Below, one piece after another: positions 43,956 to 54,496 of a stretch of 64,000 nucleotides of DNA. The notes under the pieces are model-generated. The model was given only the letters and a program-made list of their open reading frames with translations, did no database searches and was not told the origin of the DNA. Position numbers and translations under genes: made by a program. The stretch's first letter is position 1. Each line of letters opens with the position of its first letter. The stretch is from Nansenia antarctica (taxonomy: Eukaryota; Chordata; Actinopteri; Argentiniformes; Microstomatidae): the NCBI GenBank assembly GCA_963989245.1, contig OZ022344.1:14506149-14570148 (forward strand). The letters are read 5' to 3'.

Positions 43956-44268
43956 GTGACAGCAGCTGGTGAAAGCGGGAACAAGTCGGCAACGACCAAA
44001 TGTTCAGACTTTCATTCTGAAAAATGTAAATACATTTCAATGTTGTTCAAAATCAATGTAAAATCACTCGCTAGTCAGGCCAAAATATTGCACTGCAATG
44101 GACCTAGTTAGTGTAGAGTAGTGGGTATTACTCACCAAATCCATTGCATTGCAATATTTTTGCTTGACTAGTGTCTTTGATTTTCAACAACGTTGACATT
44201 TATTTACATTTTTCTGAATAAAAATCAGAACATTTTGTTTGGTTGCTGCTTTCACCAGCTGCTGTCAC
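43956..44268. mobile_element. Palindromic MITE (313 bp)
   Basis: Termini GTGACAGCAGCTGGTGAAAG and CTTTCACCAGCTGCTGTCAC; inverted similarity extends over about 120 bp (CATTGCATTGCAATATTTTT versus AAAATATTGCACTGCAATGG). Ends 61 bp before the R18 exon. Confidence 0.88.
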
Positions 44269-44329
44269 ATTTCTCGGCCATCACCACACCTCACCCCACG
44301 TGTCTCACCTGCCACCTGTCCCTATAAAG

Positions 44330-44500
44330 AGGCTGGGAGCAGTGTACGCCCCCGGACGTCCCAAGTGAGGCTGGGCACAGCAGCTGACTTCACCTTGGAC
44401 ATCACAGAGGAGGACATCAGCCAGCTCACAGCCAGCATCATGTCCCCCTCGGGCCTGGACCTGTCCTGTCTGCTCAAGAGGCAGCCTGACAGCCACATAG
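44330..44500 (+). CDS. flnb: Filamin Ig repeat R18 (N-terminal half only)
   Basis: A 171-nt exon, phase 1 to 1. Encodes SQVRLGTAADFTLDITEEDI, SQLTASIMSPSGLDLSCLLK, RQPDSHIG, matching FLNB R18 (GSAADFLLDISETDLSSLTA). The second half of R18 and all of R19 are absent: the next exon belongs to the R19/R20 junction, in frame. Confidence 0.88.
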
Positions 44501-44532
44501 GTGAGTGGGGTAGTGGTTGCCGGGTAGTGATT

Positions 44533-44795
44533 GTGGGGTAGTAGTGGCCTAGTATATAGTGAGTTGGACTGGTGATCAGAAGGTCATGAGTTCAAATCCC
44601 ACCAGGGAACATCTCTAATTGTGTGCCCTTGAAATTTGCAGAGGATCATGTGCCTGGTAGCTGTGGACAAACTTAGAAAATAGGACAAACAGATGACCTT
44701 TCAGCTAATGACCCACATTCACAATTCCTTGTTAAAAATAATCTACATGATACAATCCAAGCGTTGTATAGAGCCAAAAGAAGAAGAAACGCGTA
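44533..44795 (+). mobile_element. tRNA-derived SINE
   Basis: Head TGGCCTAGTATATAGTGAGT (A-box-like) and GTCATGAGTTCAAATCCCAC (B box) in tRNA spacing, then a non-tRNA body ending AGCCAAAAGAAGAAGAAACG. A different family from the 50285 SINE. Not a functional tRNA gene. Confidence 0.7.
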
Positions 44796-44933
44796 ACTGT
44801 CCCATTACCTAGACAGGGCACTGTATATTGACATTCATAATTTTTTAAACCCCTTCCAACACATTCAACCAAACTACCATCAGTTTTATGTTCATCAAAA
44901 CTGCATTTTAATGATGTTTTTTGTTTTCACCAG

Positions 44934-45053
44934 GGAGCCCATTCACAGCGGAGGTGACACAGAATGGCCATGTGACAGAGAGCATCACCCACTACCAAGC
45001 TGCCACCATTGCCTGTATAGGGAACGTATGTGGGATTAACCTCAAAATACCAG
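44934..45053 (+). CDS. flnb: Filamin R19 end / R20 start exon
   Basis: A 120-nt exon, phase 1 to 1. Encodes GSPFTAEVTQNGHVTESITH, then ATIACIGNVCGINLKIP, matching FLNB SPFTVKISGEGRVKESITR...VGSICDLNLKIP. Joined in frame to R18a. Confidence 0.88.
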
Positions 45054-45161
45054 GTAGAGGAGCCTTCTGGTCTGTTACATGTAAAACATACACATTTTAT
45101 CAGTACAAGACAGATATACAGTATATTCATATTTTATTTTATAGTATAGATACAGTACAGC

Positions 45162-45315
45162 ATTGGAGGCTAGTAGAGGTAGATCGGAGGACGGGGTCAT
45201 TGTAATGCAAGGAATGGAAAGAGGAATGGCATCAAATGCAAGGAAGGAACAAACAAACATGTTTGATACCATTTCTCATTCCATTCCATGCATTACAATG
45301 AGCCCATCCTCCAAT
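45162..45315. mobile_element. Small inverted-repeat element (GGACGGGNTCATTGTAATG type)
   Basis: ATTGGAGGCT...GGGGTCATTGTAATGCAAGG and CATGCATTACAATGAGCCCATCCTCCAAT form inverted ends. No coding capacity. Confidence 0.75.
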
Positions 45316-45730
45316 TTCTACATCCGCCAGCTATACAGGCATCCATCACATCTAGACAGAGAGCTTGTATTGGATGGGGAAAAAACTGGCGGCCATGCTG
45401 GCCAATCCCTCCCACCCGATGTACTGCGAGCTGGCAGGGATGAGGAGCAAGTTCAGCCACAGATTTGTTCTCCCCCGTCAAAGTACAAAAAGATTTGGAC
45501 AGTCCTTTATTCCAGCTGCACTCCGACTCTACAACCAGGCCCTGCAGGGTGGGGGAGACCTGGAGATGGAACTTTTGGAACTTTTTACTTATTGAGCCTG
45601 CACTGTTTTATGTATTTTATTGAATGTTTTTCTGTTTTCTGTACTGAATGTTTTCTGCCCTAACTGAGCTGTTTGACAACAAAATTTCCCCATTGGGGAC
45701 AATAAAGGTTTTCAATCAATCAATCAAAAG
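45316..45730 (+). mobile_element. LINE 3' end with ORF2 C-terminus remnant
   Basis: Frame to 45595 reads LAAMLANPSHPMYCELAGMR, RFVLPRQSTKRFGQSFIPAA, LRLYNQA, the conserved end of a fish non-LTR ORF2. UTR ends AATAAAGGTTTTCAATCAAT with (TCAA)n. Confidence 0.8.
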
Positions 45731-45888
45731 TATTGTATTGTGTATTGGGTGTGTGTGTATATCTCTCACAGCCGTTTACTGCTCTTCATGATAATGTTAA
45801 CTACATTGAAAAATACTCTAGTGAAAAAGTATCTTTTTCTAATTGGTCACTGAACCAACCTGTGTAAGCGTTGTCTACCGTTGTGCAG

Positions 45889-46152
45889 GTCTCGACTCCC
45901 AGCACATATCGGCACAGGTGTCCAGTCCCTCAGGAGTCACAGAGGAAGTCACCACAGAAGGGAATTACACCTACTCTGTGAGCTTCGTGCTGCCCAGTGA
46001 GACAGGTGTCCACGCTGTTAGTGTGAGGTACAGAGGTCAGCAAACCCCAGGAAGTCCTTACCAATATACCGTGGGCCCGCTTGGGGAGGGTGGACCAGAG
46101 AAGGTTCAGGCGTGGGGACTGGGGCTGCAGAGTGCTAAAGCAAGTGTCCCAG
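45889..46152 (+). CDS. flnb: Filamin R20 to R21 start
   Basis: A 264-nt exon, phase 1 to 1. Encodes ISAQVSSPSGVTEEVTTEGN, VSFVLPSETGVHAVSVRYRG, SPYQYTVGPLGEGGPEKVQA and WGLGLQSAKASVPG, close to FLNB R20-R21 (TVGPLGEGGAHKVRAGGPGL). Intact. Confidence 0.92.
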
Positions 46153-46370
46153 GTAAAGTACAACTATTATGTTCCATCTGCATGTGCAAGAGCATGCATC
46201 ATTGCTTGTGTGTGCACCCATGTACTTTATGCTTTTGTTCTTCTGTGCAGCTAATTTCCCATACCATGATGGCTTTAAATATACTGTTATTTGTTTGCCA
46301 TTATTTCATTTGACTGTACATCATTGTGTGTGTGCACCCATGTACTTTATGTTTGTGTTCTTCTGTGCAG

Positions 46371-47179
46371 CTGGTTTCAGTATCTGGGCTCGAGAGGCTA
46401 GTACAGATTCAGATTCAGATTCAGATAACGTTTATTGCCATTATGCATACACATATAGGAATTTGCTTCGGCATTACAGTAAGTGCGTTTATACTTTTTT
46501 CACGTGTATACAAAAACAAATGCAAAAAACAGGACAACACAGGACAGACAACAGTGCATTGGATAGTGCAACATATATAAAGTGCAGTGCAGAGTTTTTA
46601 CAGTGAGTCCAGTGCATATTCAGTCCTGGGCAGACTTGGGGGCGGGGGGGAGGGGGAAGCCAGAGTCATTTAGCAGCCTGGCGGCTGAGGGGTAGAAACT
46701 GAGCCTGTGGCGGGCCTTCAGTGCCTTAGGCAGCCGCAACCTTCTTCCAGAGGGAAGCAGGGTGAGGAGGCCGTGGCCGGGGTGGAAGGGGTCGGCCATG
46801 ATCTTTCTTGCCCTCCTCAGAGCCCTGGTGTCATGCAAGGAGTTGAGGGAGGGCAAGGGACAGCCGATCACCCTCTCTGCTGAACGTAACACCCGCCGCA
46901 ACTTGGCCTTGTCCTTGGTCGTTGCAGCAGGGAACCAGGTGATGATGGAGTGGGTGAGGATGGACTCTATGATGGCCGTGTAAAACTGGACCATCATGGA
47001 CCTCGGCAGCCTGAATTTCCTCAGCTGCCGGAGGAAGAACATCCTCTTCTGGGCCTTCTTCGTGAAGGTACTGACAGGTAATCTGTCAGTGACAATGGAG
47101 GGTCCCAGCAGGGCTGAGCTCTGCTTTGAGGACAGGGGAGATGGTTCCTGTGGGATCTCCTACATTGCACAGAAACCAG
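46371..47179 (+). pseudogene. flnb: Filamin R21 exon split by a LINE insertion
   Basis: 46371-46408 encodes AGFSIWAREA (FLNB: [20 protein letters not shown]). Sequence then becomes (AGATTC)n and LINE. Filamin resumes at about 47081 with NLSVTMEGPSRAELCFEDRG, CGISYIAQKPG and donor CCAG|GTACAG. The glycine-rich joining residues are lost and the frame does not continue cleanly. Confidence 0.85.
46409..47080 (-). mobile_element. 5'-truncated LINE inserted in the filamin R21 exon
   Basis: Tail (GAATCT)n on the minus strand at 46409-46427. Frame 47042-46620 reads FFLRQLRKFRLPRSMMVQFY, SILTHSIITWFPAATTKDKA, LSFYPSAARLLND, an L2/CR1-type ORF2 C-terminus. Confidence 0.9.
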
Positions 47180-47354
47180 GTACAGACCCACTGCCTATTA
47201 TGTAACATGCATACCATAATGGCTTTAAATATGCTGTTATTTGTTTGCCATTATTTCATTGTACTGTACATGCTGAACCTCTTTTGAATAGTAATTCCCC
47301 TCATAGCAGTGTGTAGTGTCATTATGGAAACTGAAATTGATATGGTTCCTGTAG

Positions 47355-47471
47355 GTGACTATGAGGTGTCAGTCAAGTTCAATGATGAGCATGTTGGGGA
47401 TAGTCCATTCCTGGTGCCAGTGTATGCCCCTGCAGATGATGCAGTGGAGGATGGACAGACCAAAGCAGCAG
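47355..47471 (+). CDS. flnb: Filamin R21 C-terminal exon
   Basis: A 117-nt exon, phase 1 to 1. Encodes DYEVSVKFNDEHVGDSPFLV, PVYAPADDAVEDGQTKAAG, matching FLNB NYEVSIKFNDEHIPESPYLV. The next filamin exon is hinge 2/R24, so R22 and R23 are missing, in phase. Confidence 0.9.
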
Positions 47472-49328
47472 GTATCAATCAGCAAGGTTGTGTTATGGTA
47501 GTTTACTACTTTCGCAAATACGTAGAGGTAATTAAACTGATAAACTGTTACTGGATTTAGACATTAAATACAGCGCCCTGATTAAGTAATGGGACAGTGA
47601 AGCTAAAATACAGGCAGTTATTTCATGCAAAGGATTATCGACCAAATACAATATGAAGTGTTTCTATCTGGTCCTTCTTGGGATGTATGACACAGTCATG
47701 ACACAGTCTCATGACACAGTCTTATGTAACTTAGGTTATCTAGTCATGGGCCTGTCATGTGATGGATGCACTTCGGCCAACATCCTGTTTACCTCGTAGT
47801 ATAAAGGTTCCATCTATTCTATGTTTTTGGTCATTCACATCTGCTCCACTTTCCATGTGGTATAGAGATTGATCCAGATTGACCTGACTTTAATAAAGAT
47901 CTATATTAACCCTTCAATTGAGCACCCAAGTTATTCCTCTCTTAAGTCTTCTTCATGCCTGAAATCATCATCATTACAAAATACTAAACATGAGTGCGTA
48001 TCTTGGACATTTCATAAATCTGTCCCATCACCTTTGGGTTCCCTTGAAACAGGAGGACTATGCCTAAAAGTGTTGTAATTTCTGAATGATAAAAACAATA
48101 TAAATACCATCAAATAATAGCTGAAAATCTCTACTTTAACCTCATTGTAATTGCTTGATTTCAAATGTTGGAGTGTAGAGCCTAAAGAAGAAAACATACT
48201 TCACAGGGCACTGTACAGTATATTCATTTAATTGCCTCACTATAGGCTATTGCTTTCAAATCAAATCAAATCAAATTTGATTTGTATAGCGCATTTCTTA
48301 CAAGATGCAACTCAATGCGCTTCACACAATGAAAATGTTCAGTCAATCAGTCAATCAATCAATCAATACTGACAGAGCCGCGAGCAGGCAAAAGTAAAAA
48401 AACCTGTATACTATGTAGCCAGGAAAAATTCCCTTGCAGCCCTCTACCAATAGAGCGACTACTAGCCAGTTTGCTTACCAGTACCCAGCGGTCCCCCAGG
48501 GGAGGCCAGGACCACCGGCACAAAGCAAGCAAGCAAGGGCAAAAACCTGTACACCATGTATCCAGGAAAAATTCCTTGCATATTATCGGCGTACACACTG
48601 TCCATAAATTTTGTGTTGTATTTGCATCGTTCTGCATCCAGTATGGTCACAGGTCCTGCCAAAAGAGAAACTTAAGCACAGTTATGATGCAACAACACAA
48701 TAGAGACAGTAAAGATGACAGCAATACAACCTGATGGTGGTCCTGGTACACCCTTGTACCGGTTCCAGTACTGCTCTAGGTGCTATTTGGAGCTGACAGT
48801 GCCTCATCAGCACCCGGGTCCATTTTCCTGTCAATACAAATCTCAAAAACACGAGTATGGTGTAATGGCCTAGTGATCCTAGTTCTATAATGTCCAATGT
48901 CTCCCTTAGTATCAAAAGGCGACATTGAATAAGTAGGTTTTGAGGTCACGCTTAAAAATGTCCTGAGTTTTAGACAACCTCAGGCCCTCAGGTAGGGTGT
49001 TCCACAATCTAGGAGCATATATGCTAAAAGCTGATCCTCCAAATCTCTTTGTCCTAGCCTCTGGCACTATTAAAAGTTCCGTGCCACTAGACCGTAGGGG
49101 TCTAGCTGGTGTGTATCTTATGAGCATGTCCACCATGTAATTGGGTGCATCACAGTGAAGTGATTTATAAACTAGTAAAAGGATCTTAAAGTCTATTCTA
49201 TGACTGACAGGGAGCCAGGGAGCTTTGATTCAATACATCCCAATGAGTGCTTTAATCATTTTTACTATTGAGTGCTTGATTCTTTACTCAGTAGTAACTG
49301 TTTCATTAAAGTGTTTGACCTATTGCAG
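47472..49328 (+). other. flnb intron between R21 and R24
   Basis: No R22/R23 exon recognised. Apart from the minus-strand LINE listed separately (48250-49215) I see nothing identifiable. Confidence 0.7.
48250..49215 (-). mobile_element. LINE 3' end, minus strand
   Basis: (AATCA)n tail at about 48258-48280, then the 3' terminus motif TTTGTATAGCGCATTTCTTA. The minus frame 49136-48912 reads IRYTPARPLRSSGTELLIVP, APRLWNTLPEGLRLSKTQDI, FKRDLKTYLF, an ORF2 C-terminus. Confidence 0.82.
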
Positions 49329-49472
49329 GTCATCATCTGAGGGGATTATCAGATGGCTGCAAGACGTCCCCATTGTGGCCCTCCTTCCTGTCTGATGCCT
49401 CTAGTGGCCCAGGCCTGAGAGCAGCCATTGTAGGGAAGAGAAATGTCTTCACTGTCGACTGTAGTAAAGCTG
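49329..49472 (+). CDS. flnb: Filamin hinge 2 / R24 start exon
   Basis: A 144-nt exon, phase 1 to 1. A divergent hinge-like lead (GHHLRGLSDGCKTSPLWPSF) is followed by SDASSGPGLRAAIVGKRNVF, TVDCSKAG, matching FLNB R24 (SDASKVTSKGAGLSKAFVGQ...DCSKAG). Open. Confidence 0.85.
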
Positions 49473-49589
49473 GTGAGTCTCTAGAAACAAGAAGTTGGGA
49501 CAGAGACACAAGATTGTATCACTCTGTATCCCTCTGTTTGGACAACCTCAACCTCCACACGCACAAATTGATTCTTTTTTTATTACTCT

Positions 49590-51450
49590 GAGCGGACTGA
49601 GTGCCACATCTTGTTTTTCCTACAAACCATATATGTCTATACTGGCAAATATTACAATGTGCTTTCTCCCCATTCCTGTTATTTCATCCCTCAGGAGGAC
49701 ACATAGACGCTACACCTCAGCTCACAACCATTCCATCGTATCTACCCACCACGCTCAACTGACCATGACCTCACTGTCAAGGGAGGACTTTGGAACTGCC
49801 TGTCAGCTGTCCGGAAAGCAGAGACTATCTCAGCCTACGTCTGCTTCATTTCCCTCCACTTCCTGGTTCTCGCAGAGTTCTCTCGATTACTGTTTCTGTC
49901 ACCTCCCCTGTCAAACTTCACATTGTTGTTATTTATCGTCCCTCAGGTCAGCTTGGCCACTTCTTAGAGACGTTGCAACCTGCATACCTTCTCCCTCATG
50001 CTCTCTCTTCCTCTTATTCTCCCTACCCTCTGTTAAATCCTTCTCCCTTCTATCCACTGATGCAGCCTCCTCAACCCTCCCGTCCATTCTTTCCTTATCC
50101 TTCAATTCTCTCTGTCCACTGACCTCAAGGCCAGCACAATCCTCTCCACATGCTCCTTGGCTGTCTGAATCCCTACAAATGTGTACAATAGGGCGCAGGG
50201 CAGCTGAGAGGAAATGGAGAAAAACCGGCCTCCTTGATGACCTAAAACCTTATCTCTCTCTCCTCCTTAACTACACCTCCTCTGTGGCCTGGGGTGGTCC
50301 AGTGGTCTAGCACCGCGGTCTACAGTGCCCATATATGCTCATGTCGGCATGGGTTAGAATCTGGCCCATGCCCTGCTGACATGCCCTCTCTCCCTTACTT
50401 TCCTGTCTGTCTTAAAACTGTCCAATAAAATGAAAAATATGAGTGGCACTCAGAAAAAAATACTTACAAAAAAAAAAAAAAAACTACACCTCCTCTGCTT
50501 CAGCTGCTAAATCTTCTTACTACCAGTGCAAAATCCAATCCTCTGCCTCTGACCCAAGGAAACTGTTCTCCACATTTTTCTCAACCCACCTCAACCCACC
50601 TCCTTCCACCGCTCCCTCCCTGTCTTTCTCACCTACTTTGAAAAGAAGGTTGATGACATCAGCAGCTCTTGCTCTCTACCTCTCTCCAGCACTGCTACTA
50701 CCCCTAGCAAACCCACTGTAGAATCTTCCTAGATCAGAACGATACATCCATTCCTCACAAGAGAAGCAGCACAATTCTTGGTCCAGACACTTGTGATCTC
50801 CCGCCTTGACTACTGCAACACGCTCTTGGCCGAGCTCCCTGCCTCCGCCATCAGACCACTGCAGCTCATCCAGCATGCTGCTCCCACCTGGTGTCTCCCC
50901 AAATTCTCCCGTTCTTCTTTTCGTGTCCACAAGAGAGTCAGTCACAAGGCTTGGCTAGATGTGGTTCAATCACAGCTGAACACATTGCTGTCCCTTCTCA
51001 TTGAACTCTGCCATGTCAACTCCCTTCACTGGCTCCCGGTAGCAGCTTGCATCAGATTCAAGACCCTGATGCTCGCTATCAGGTGGCAAAGGGAACAGCC
51101 CCTCCCTACTTGCAAGCAATGGTCAACCTCCAAACCCCTGCCCGATCACTCTGCTCTTCCACCTCGGATGGCCACCTGGCACCGCCGCCTCTACATGGAT
51201 GCAGCAGTTGTGCTACTCAGTCACAGCTTTTCACTGTCCTGGTGCCCCGCTGGTGGAACGAGCTTCCCACTGCTGAGGAGTGCAGAGTCACTTCCTATCT
51301 TCCGCCGTAGATTGAAGACCCATCTCTTGAGGCTACATGTACATCTTAACTGTCCCTCCTAAAGACCTCTTCATCCCCTCTACCCCCCTGTGCACTTTCT
51401 CTATTGTAAATTTAAAAAAATAATTTAAAAAAATAAAGTACTTACACAGT
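49590..51450 (+). mobile_element. LINE remnant (EN to RT C-terminus), decayed
   Basis: Endonuclease-side fragment SVTSPVKLHIVVIYRPSGQL (about 49890) and C-terminal LVISRLDYCNTLLAELPASA, IRPLQLIQHAA, WLPVAACIRF, APPYLQAMVNLQTPARSLCS, SQLFTVLVPRWWNELP, ESLPIFRRRLKTHLLRLH. Heavily frameshifted, with a SINE inserted. Occupies the last flnb intron. Confidence 0.85.
50269..50497 (+). mobile_element. tRNA-derived SINE nested in LINE, with target duplication
   Basis: Target duplication AACTACACCTCCTCTG at 50269-50284 and 50482-50497. SINE 50285-50481 begins TGGCCTGGGGTGGTCCAGTG (A-box region), has GGGTTAGAATC as B box and a poly(A) tail. Same family as 7583-7740. Confidence 0.93.
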
Positions 51451-51535
51451 GATAACAACATATTTATGTTTGCTCTCTCTGTGACACCCTACAACATCCA
51501 CGTAACCTTCAGACTGATCTTGTCTTTTCTCTCAG

Positions 51536-51723
51536 GTACAAACCTGCTCCTGGTGGGTATGCATGGTCCTACCGTCCCTTGCGAGGAGGTGTCAATCAAA
51601 CACCTTGGCGACAATCGTTATGAAGTCAGCTACATCGTAAAAGAGAGGGGCAGCTACATATTAGCAGTGAAGTGGGGAGAGGACCATATCCCAGGGTCTC
51701 CTTTCCATGTCATTGTAGCATGA
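51536..51723 (+). CDS. flnb: Filamin R24 dimerisation repeat, terminal coding exon
   Basis: 188 nt, phase 1, ending TGA at 51721-51723. Encodes LLLVGMHGPTVPCEEVSIKH, LGDNRYEVSYIVKERGSYIL, AVKWGEDHIPGSPFHVIVA, almost identical in pattern to mammalian FLNB R24. Its conservation contrasts with the disrupted rod, and it would not be reached by translation from the normal start. Confidence 0.95.
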
Positions 51724-52196
51724 AGGTGTCTGGCTCAGGTTCAGCCTATAAGCCGTTATCCTGAGAGGAGAGAGAGGGGGGAGAAAAGAGAAAGGAGAAG
51801 AAAATCTGATCCAGATGCCTCTTGAATGTCCCTTTCTTTGCTCTATTGCCTTCTTAGTGTGATCACTGACCTGTCGGGATTGGATATTCGAAAGTATAGT
51901 TTTCAGCACCATACTGCATCTTTTACTATCCAATATTGTCAGATGAGAGATGACTGAATTAAGGAGGGCGTATTTGTTCTACACATAAGGAAGGATGAAG
52001 GTGTTCATGAACTGTAGATTATAACGTTTATCATGGAAATTCCCTATATGTACCTTAAATGTCTTTAGAATTCCTTCATTCCTAAGTGATGTACAGTAAT
52101 ATTTTCCATAAATGTATTGGTCTCTTTATCTGCTGTTACCCTAAGACCTTTGTGCTACTGTAGTCTATACTGTAGGCTATATGTTTTATACTGTAT

Positions 52197-52202
52197 AATA
52201 AA
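52197..52202 (+). terminator. flnb poly(A) signal AATAAA
   Basis: Canonical AATAAA 474 nt after the R24 stop codon, in AT-rich UTR. Confidence 0.6.
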
Positions 52203-53033
52203 TGTATTAAGATAACTTCAAAATAACTCCTATTTGGCTATTATTGCATCACTGCACCACAAGTGGACAGAAACGAGGCATGTTAAAAATAAAAAAGTAG
52301 AGTATACCCAAACTGATCATACCGTGTCTTTTGGGTAATTACCGTCAATGCCATTTGACGAATGAAACTTGATGATAACTGTCAAGTAGCCTATTAAAAG
52401 TCGGAAAGATGGGTTTATTGTAAAATTGCATTACTAAGGGAAGCGCGTCCTCTTTAAAATATTGACCTAATTATTTAGTGTCCCGGTTTTTCTAATTCTA
52501 AACAACAAATCAATCACGTTAGGCAGATAGTTGTGATCTGCAAGGATTTCCAGGATTTAAATAAACTCAAATACAGGCTAACTTTATTTCAACATTTGGG
52601 AGAAGAACAAGGCAAATATATAAATTCCACGGATATAAACTGGACAAAAAGCTATCCATGTTGTTGGACAGATCAATACATCTGATTGACATCTACTAGA
52701 CCTCCATCCTACTTCATCCCATGACAGATAGTTAGGCTACTCCAGGGGATTAACACATTATCATCAGAACAAGTAAGTGACCCCATCATTCCAGCCACAT
52801 AACAAGACTGTGCTTGAAATAATATAATTTAGTTTGTAGTAGACTACATTGTAATAAATATTTATATTTATATTTTCCAAACGTATACAAACTTCTGAAC
52901 TGCGGACGTGGATTGCTATTCAACACTTGCGTTACTGGCATGGTTTTGGAAAAGTCGCAGTAATAAATCGTGTTATTTGCTGTGACTATAGCGTATTATA
53001 TGGAGATTCGTAGTATATAGGCTACTATTATAT

Positions 53034-53571
53034 GCCATTTAGCCGACGACGCTTTTATCCAAAGAGACTTACATTGCAGTGAGTGCATACATAGGCTACA
53101 CTCACGGAACACTTTATTAGAAACACCTGTACACGTCCTTCTCATTCATTCAGGTGGTGTAATGGTGTGGGGGAATGTTTTCTTGGCACACTTTGGGTCC
53201 GTTTACCAATCAATCATCGCTTCGATGCCACAGCCTATTTGCGTATTGTTGCTGACCATGATCCCTTCATGGCCACAATGTACCCATCTACTAATGGCTA
53301 CTTCCAGCATGATAATGCACCACCATGTCATAAAAGCAAAAGTCGTCTCAAATTGGTTTCATGCATCTTTTGGAATCAATGCCCCAAAGAATTGAGCCTG
53401 TTTTCAGAGCAAAGGGAGGCCCTACCCAATATTAGTATAGTGTTCCTAATAAAGTGTTCAGTGTCAGTGAGTGTACATTGTCAGTATATATGGTCCCAGC
53501 GGGAAACTAACCCACAACCTAAGTGTTCTTAGTATCATCCTCTGCCAACTGAGCCACAGCAGACCACATAT
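53034..53571 (+). repeat. Dispersed fish repeat split by a Tc1-like insertion
   Basis: Left part CGCTTTTATCCAAAGAGACT...GTGAGTGCATAC; right part ATATATGGTCCCAGCGGGAA...CTGCCAACTGAGCCACAG. Same family as 18300-18440. Confidence 0.75.
53099..53473 (+). mobile_element. Tc1/mariner-like element remnant (375 bp)
   Basis: Flanked by TA (53097-53098 and 53474-53475). Termini CACTCACGGAACACTTTATT and the inverted AATAAAGTGTTCAGTG...GAGTG. Interior has a transposase fragment with FQHDNAPPCHK, the catalytic-region DNAPCH motif, but is mostly deleted. Confidence 0.85.
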
Positions 53572-53950
53572 ACAGTAGAAGATTAACATAGTCGTTAATA
53601 ATGATGCCTTAGAAAATTCCATCAACTGATTGGTTGGTGGGCAGTGCATTCATGCATTAGTAGGCTACTAGAGTGATGTACTGGACACTTGGCTTCACAT
53701 TGACCATATCCTCTCTTGTCCATCCCCCACCATGTTATGCTCACGGGCTAATGAAGGTCAAATCAGAAAATCCTGCCCTAATCCACAATGACATGTAAAG
53801 GTCTTAGTTTTACCAAATTAAGAAATACTGCAACTACCATTCTTGTGGGTTTGAGGGGTTTGATGTGTATGTGTCTGACAAAAATGCATCATGCACAATC
53901 ACATTTAAATTAAGAGAAATAAAAGAAACATTGGAGAAAAGAAATAAATT

Positions 53951-54073
<123 letters not shown>

Positions 54074-54432
54074 GATGAGCTGGTAAGTGAAGGCTATGAA
54101 TGGAAGCATACTAAAATATACACCCATGACCTTCAAAATGTCCAGTTCTACTGGTTGTTCTACTTCTACAGAAAATGATGACATACTGTATACCCTCCTC
54201 AAACCCCCACTACATAAAAATATACACCCTCCTCTATTCACCCTCCTCTAGACCCTCCTCCTCTGTCAACATCAATATGACACATATTCACTGTGAAATT
54301 AAAATGAAATGAATGTCAAACATGATGATCCGGAGACCAGTACCCTAGAATGCTTCCATTCATAGCCTTCAGAATTAGTAGTTCTTTGTTGAGTTGTCCT
54401 TAAACCCTCACTACATAATACACCAGAGGTTT

Positions 54433-54434
<2 letters not shown>

Positions 54435-54470
<36 letters not shown>
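54435..54470. repeat. (GT)n microsatellite before abhd6 exon
   Basis: About 17 GT units, ending 27 nt before the abhd6 start codon and just upstream of the acceptor TTCCATCAG. Confidence 0.95.
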
Positions 54471-54496
54471 CTGTTGTGATTTCCATCAGGTAAGCC

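Larger units (their letters stand above)
31391..44329 (+). other. flnb 12.9-kb intron packed with nested mobile elements
   Basis: Between the R17 and R18 exons there is no filamin sequence. It is filled by a LINE 3' end, a piggyBac-like element, a long-inverted-repeat composite with nested hATs and LINEs, and a palindromic MITE, each listed separately. Confidence 0.85.
46195..47290 (+). repeat. Duplicated intron/exon-start segments around R21
   Basis: GTGTGCACCCATGTACTTTA through TTCTGTGCAGCT occurs twice (about 46211-46252 and 46331-46372), giving two acceptor-like sites. ATACCATGATGGCTTTAAAT through TTTGCCATTATTTCATT also recurs at about 47210-47263. These indicate local tandem duplication of R21 exon flanks. 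Confidence 0.75.
13634..51723 (+). pseudogene. flnb: Filamin-B locus, rearranged and disrupted
   Basis: Filamins cross-link F-actin and scaffold receptors through an N-terminal pair of calponin-homology domains and 24 Ig repeats, R24 being the dimerisation domain; total about 2,600 residues. Here the start, actin-binding domain, R3-R5, R10, R12-R17, parts of R18-R21 and R24 are recognisable with proper splice sites. R1-2, R6-9, most of R11, R18b-19 and R22-23 are absent and R13 is amplified to nine units. Lesions: TAA 18870 and TAG 18918 (R10), TAA 20668, frameshifts in R13 units 3, 4, 7 and 8, a gypsy element in unit 6, a hAT in R14, a stop plus frameshift in R17 (31203), and a LINE in R21. 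Translation from the ATG would end after 616 codons. Assignment to B rather than A or C rests on flanking slmap and abhd6 and on closer match to FLNB. A single haplotype could carry these lesions; population data would decide. Confidence 0.85.

Noticed and set aside
44533..44610. tRNA gene
   Set aside because: A and B boxes resemble a tRNA but no cloverleaf closes; it is the head of a SINE.
53162..53532. Small gene at 53.2-53.5 kb
   Set aside because: Fragment of a Tc1-like transposase (DNAPPCHK motif) within TA-flanked inverted termini.
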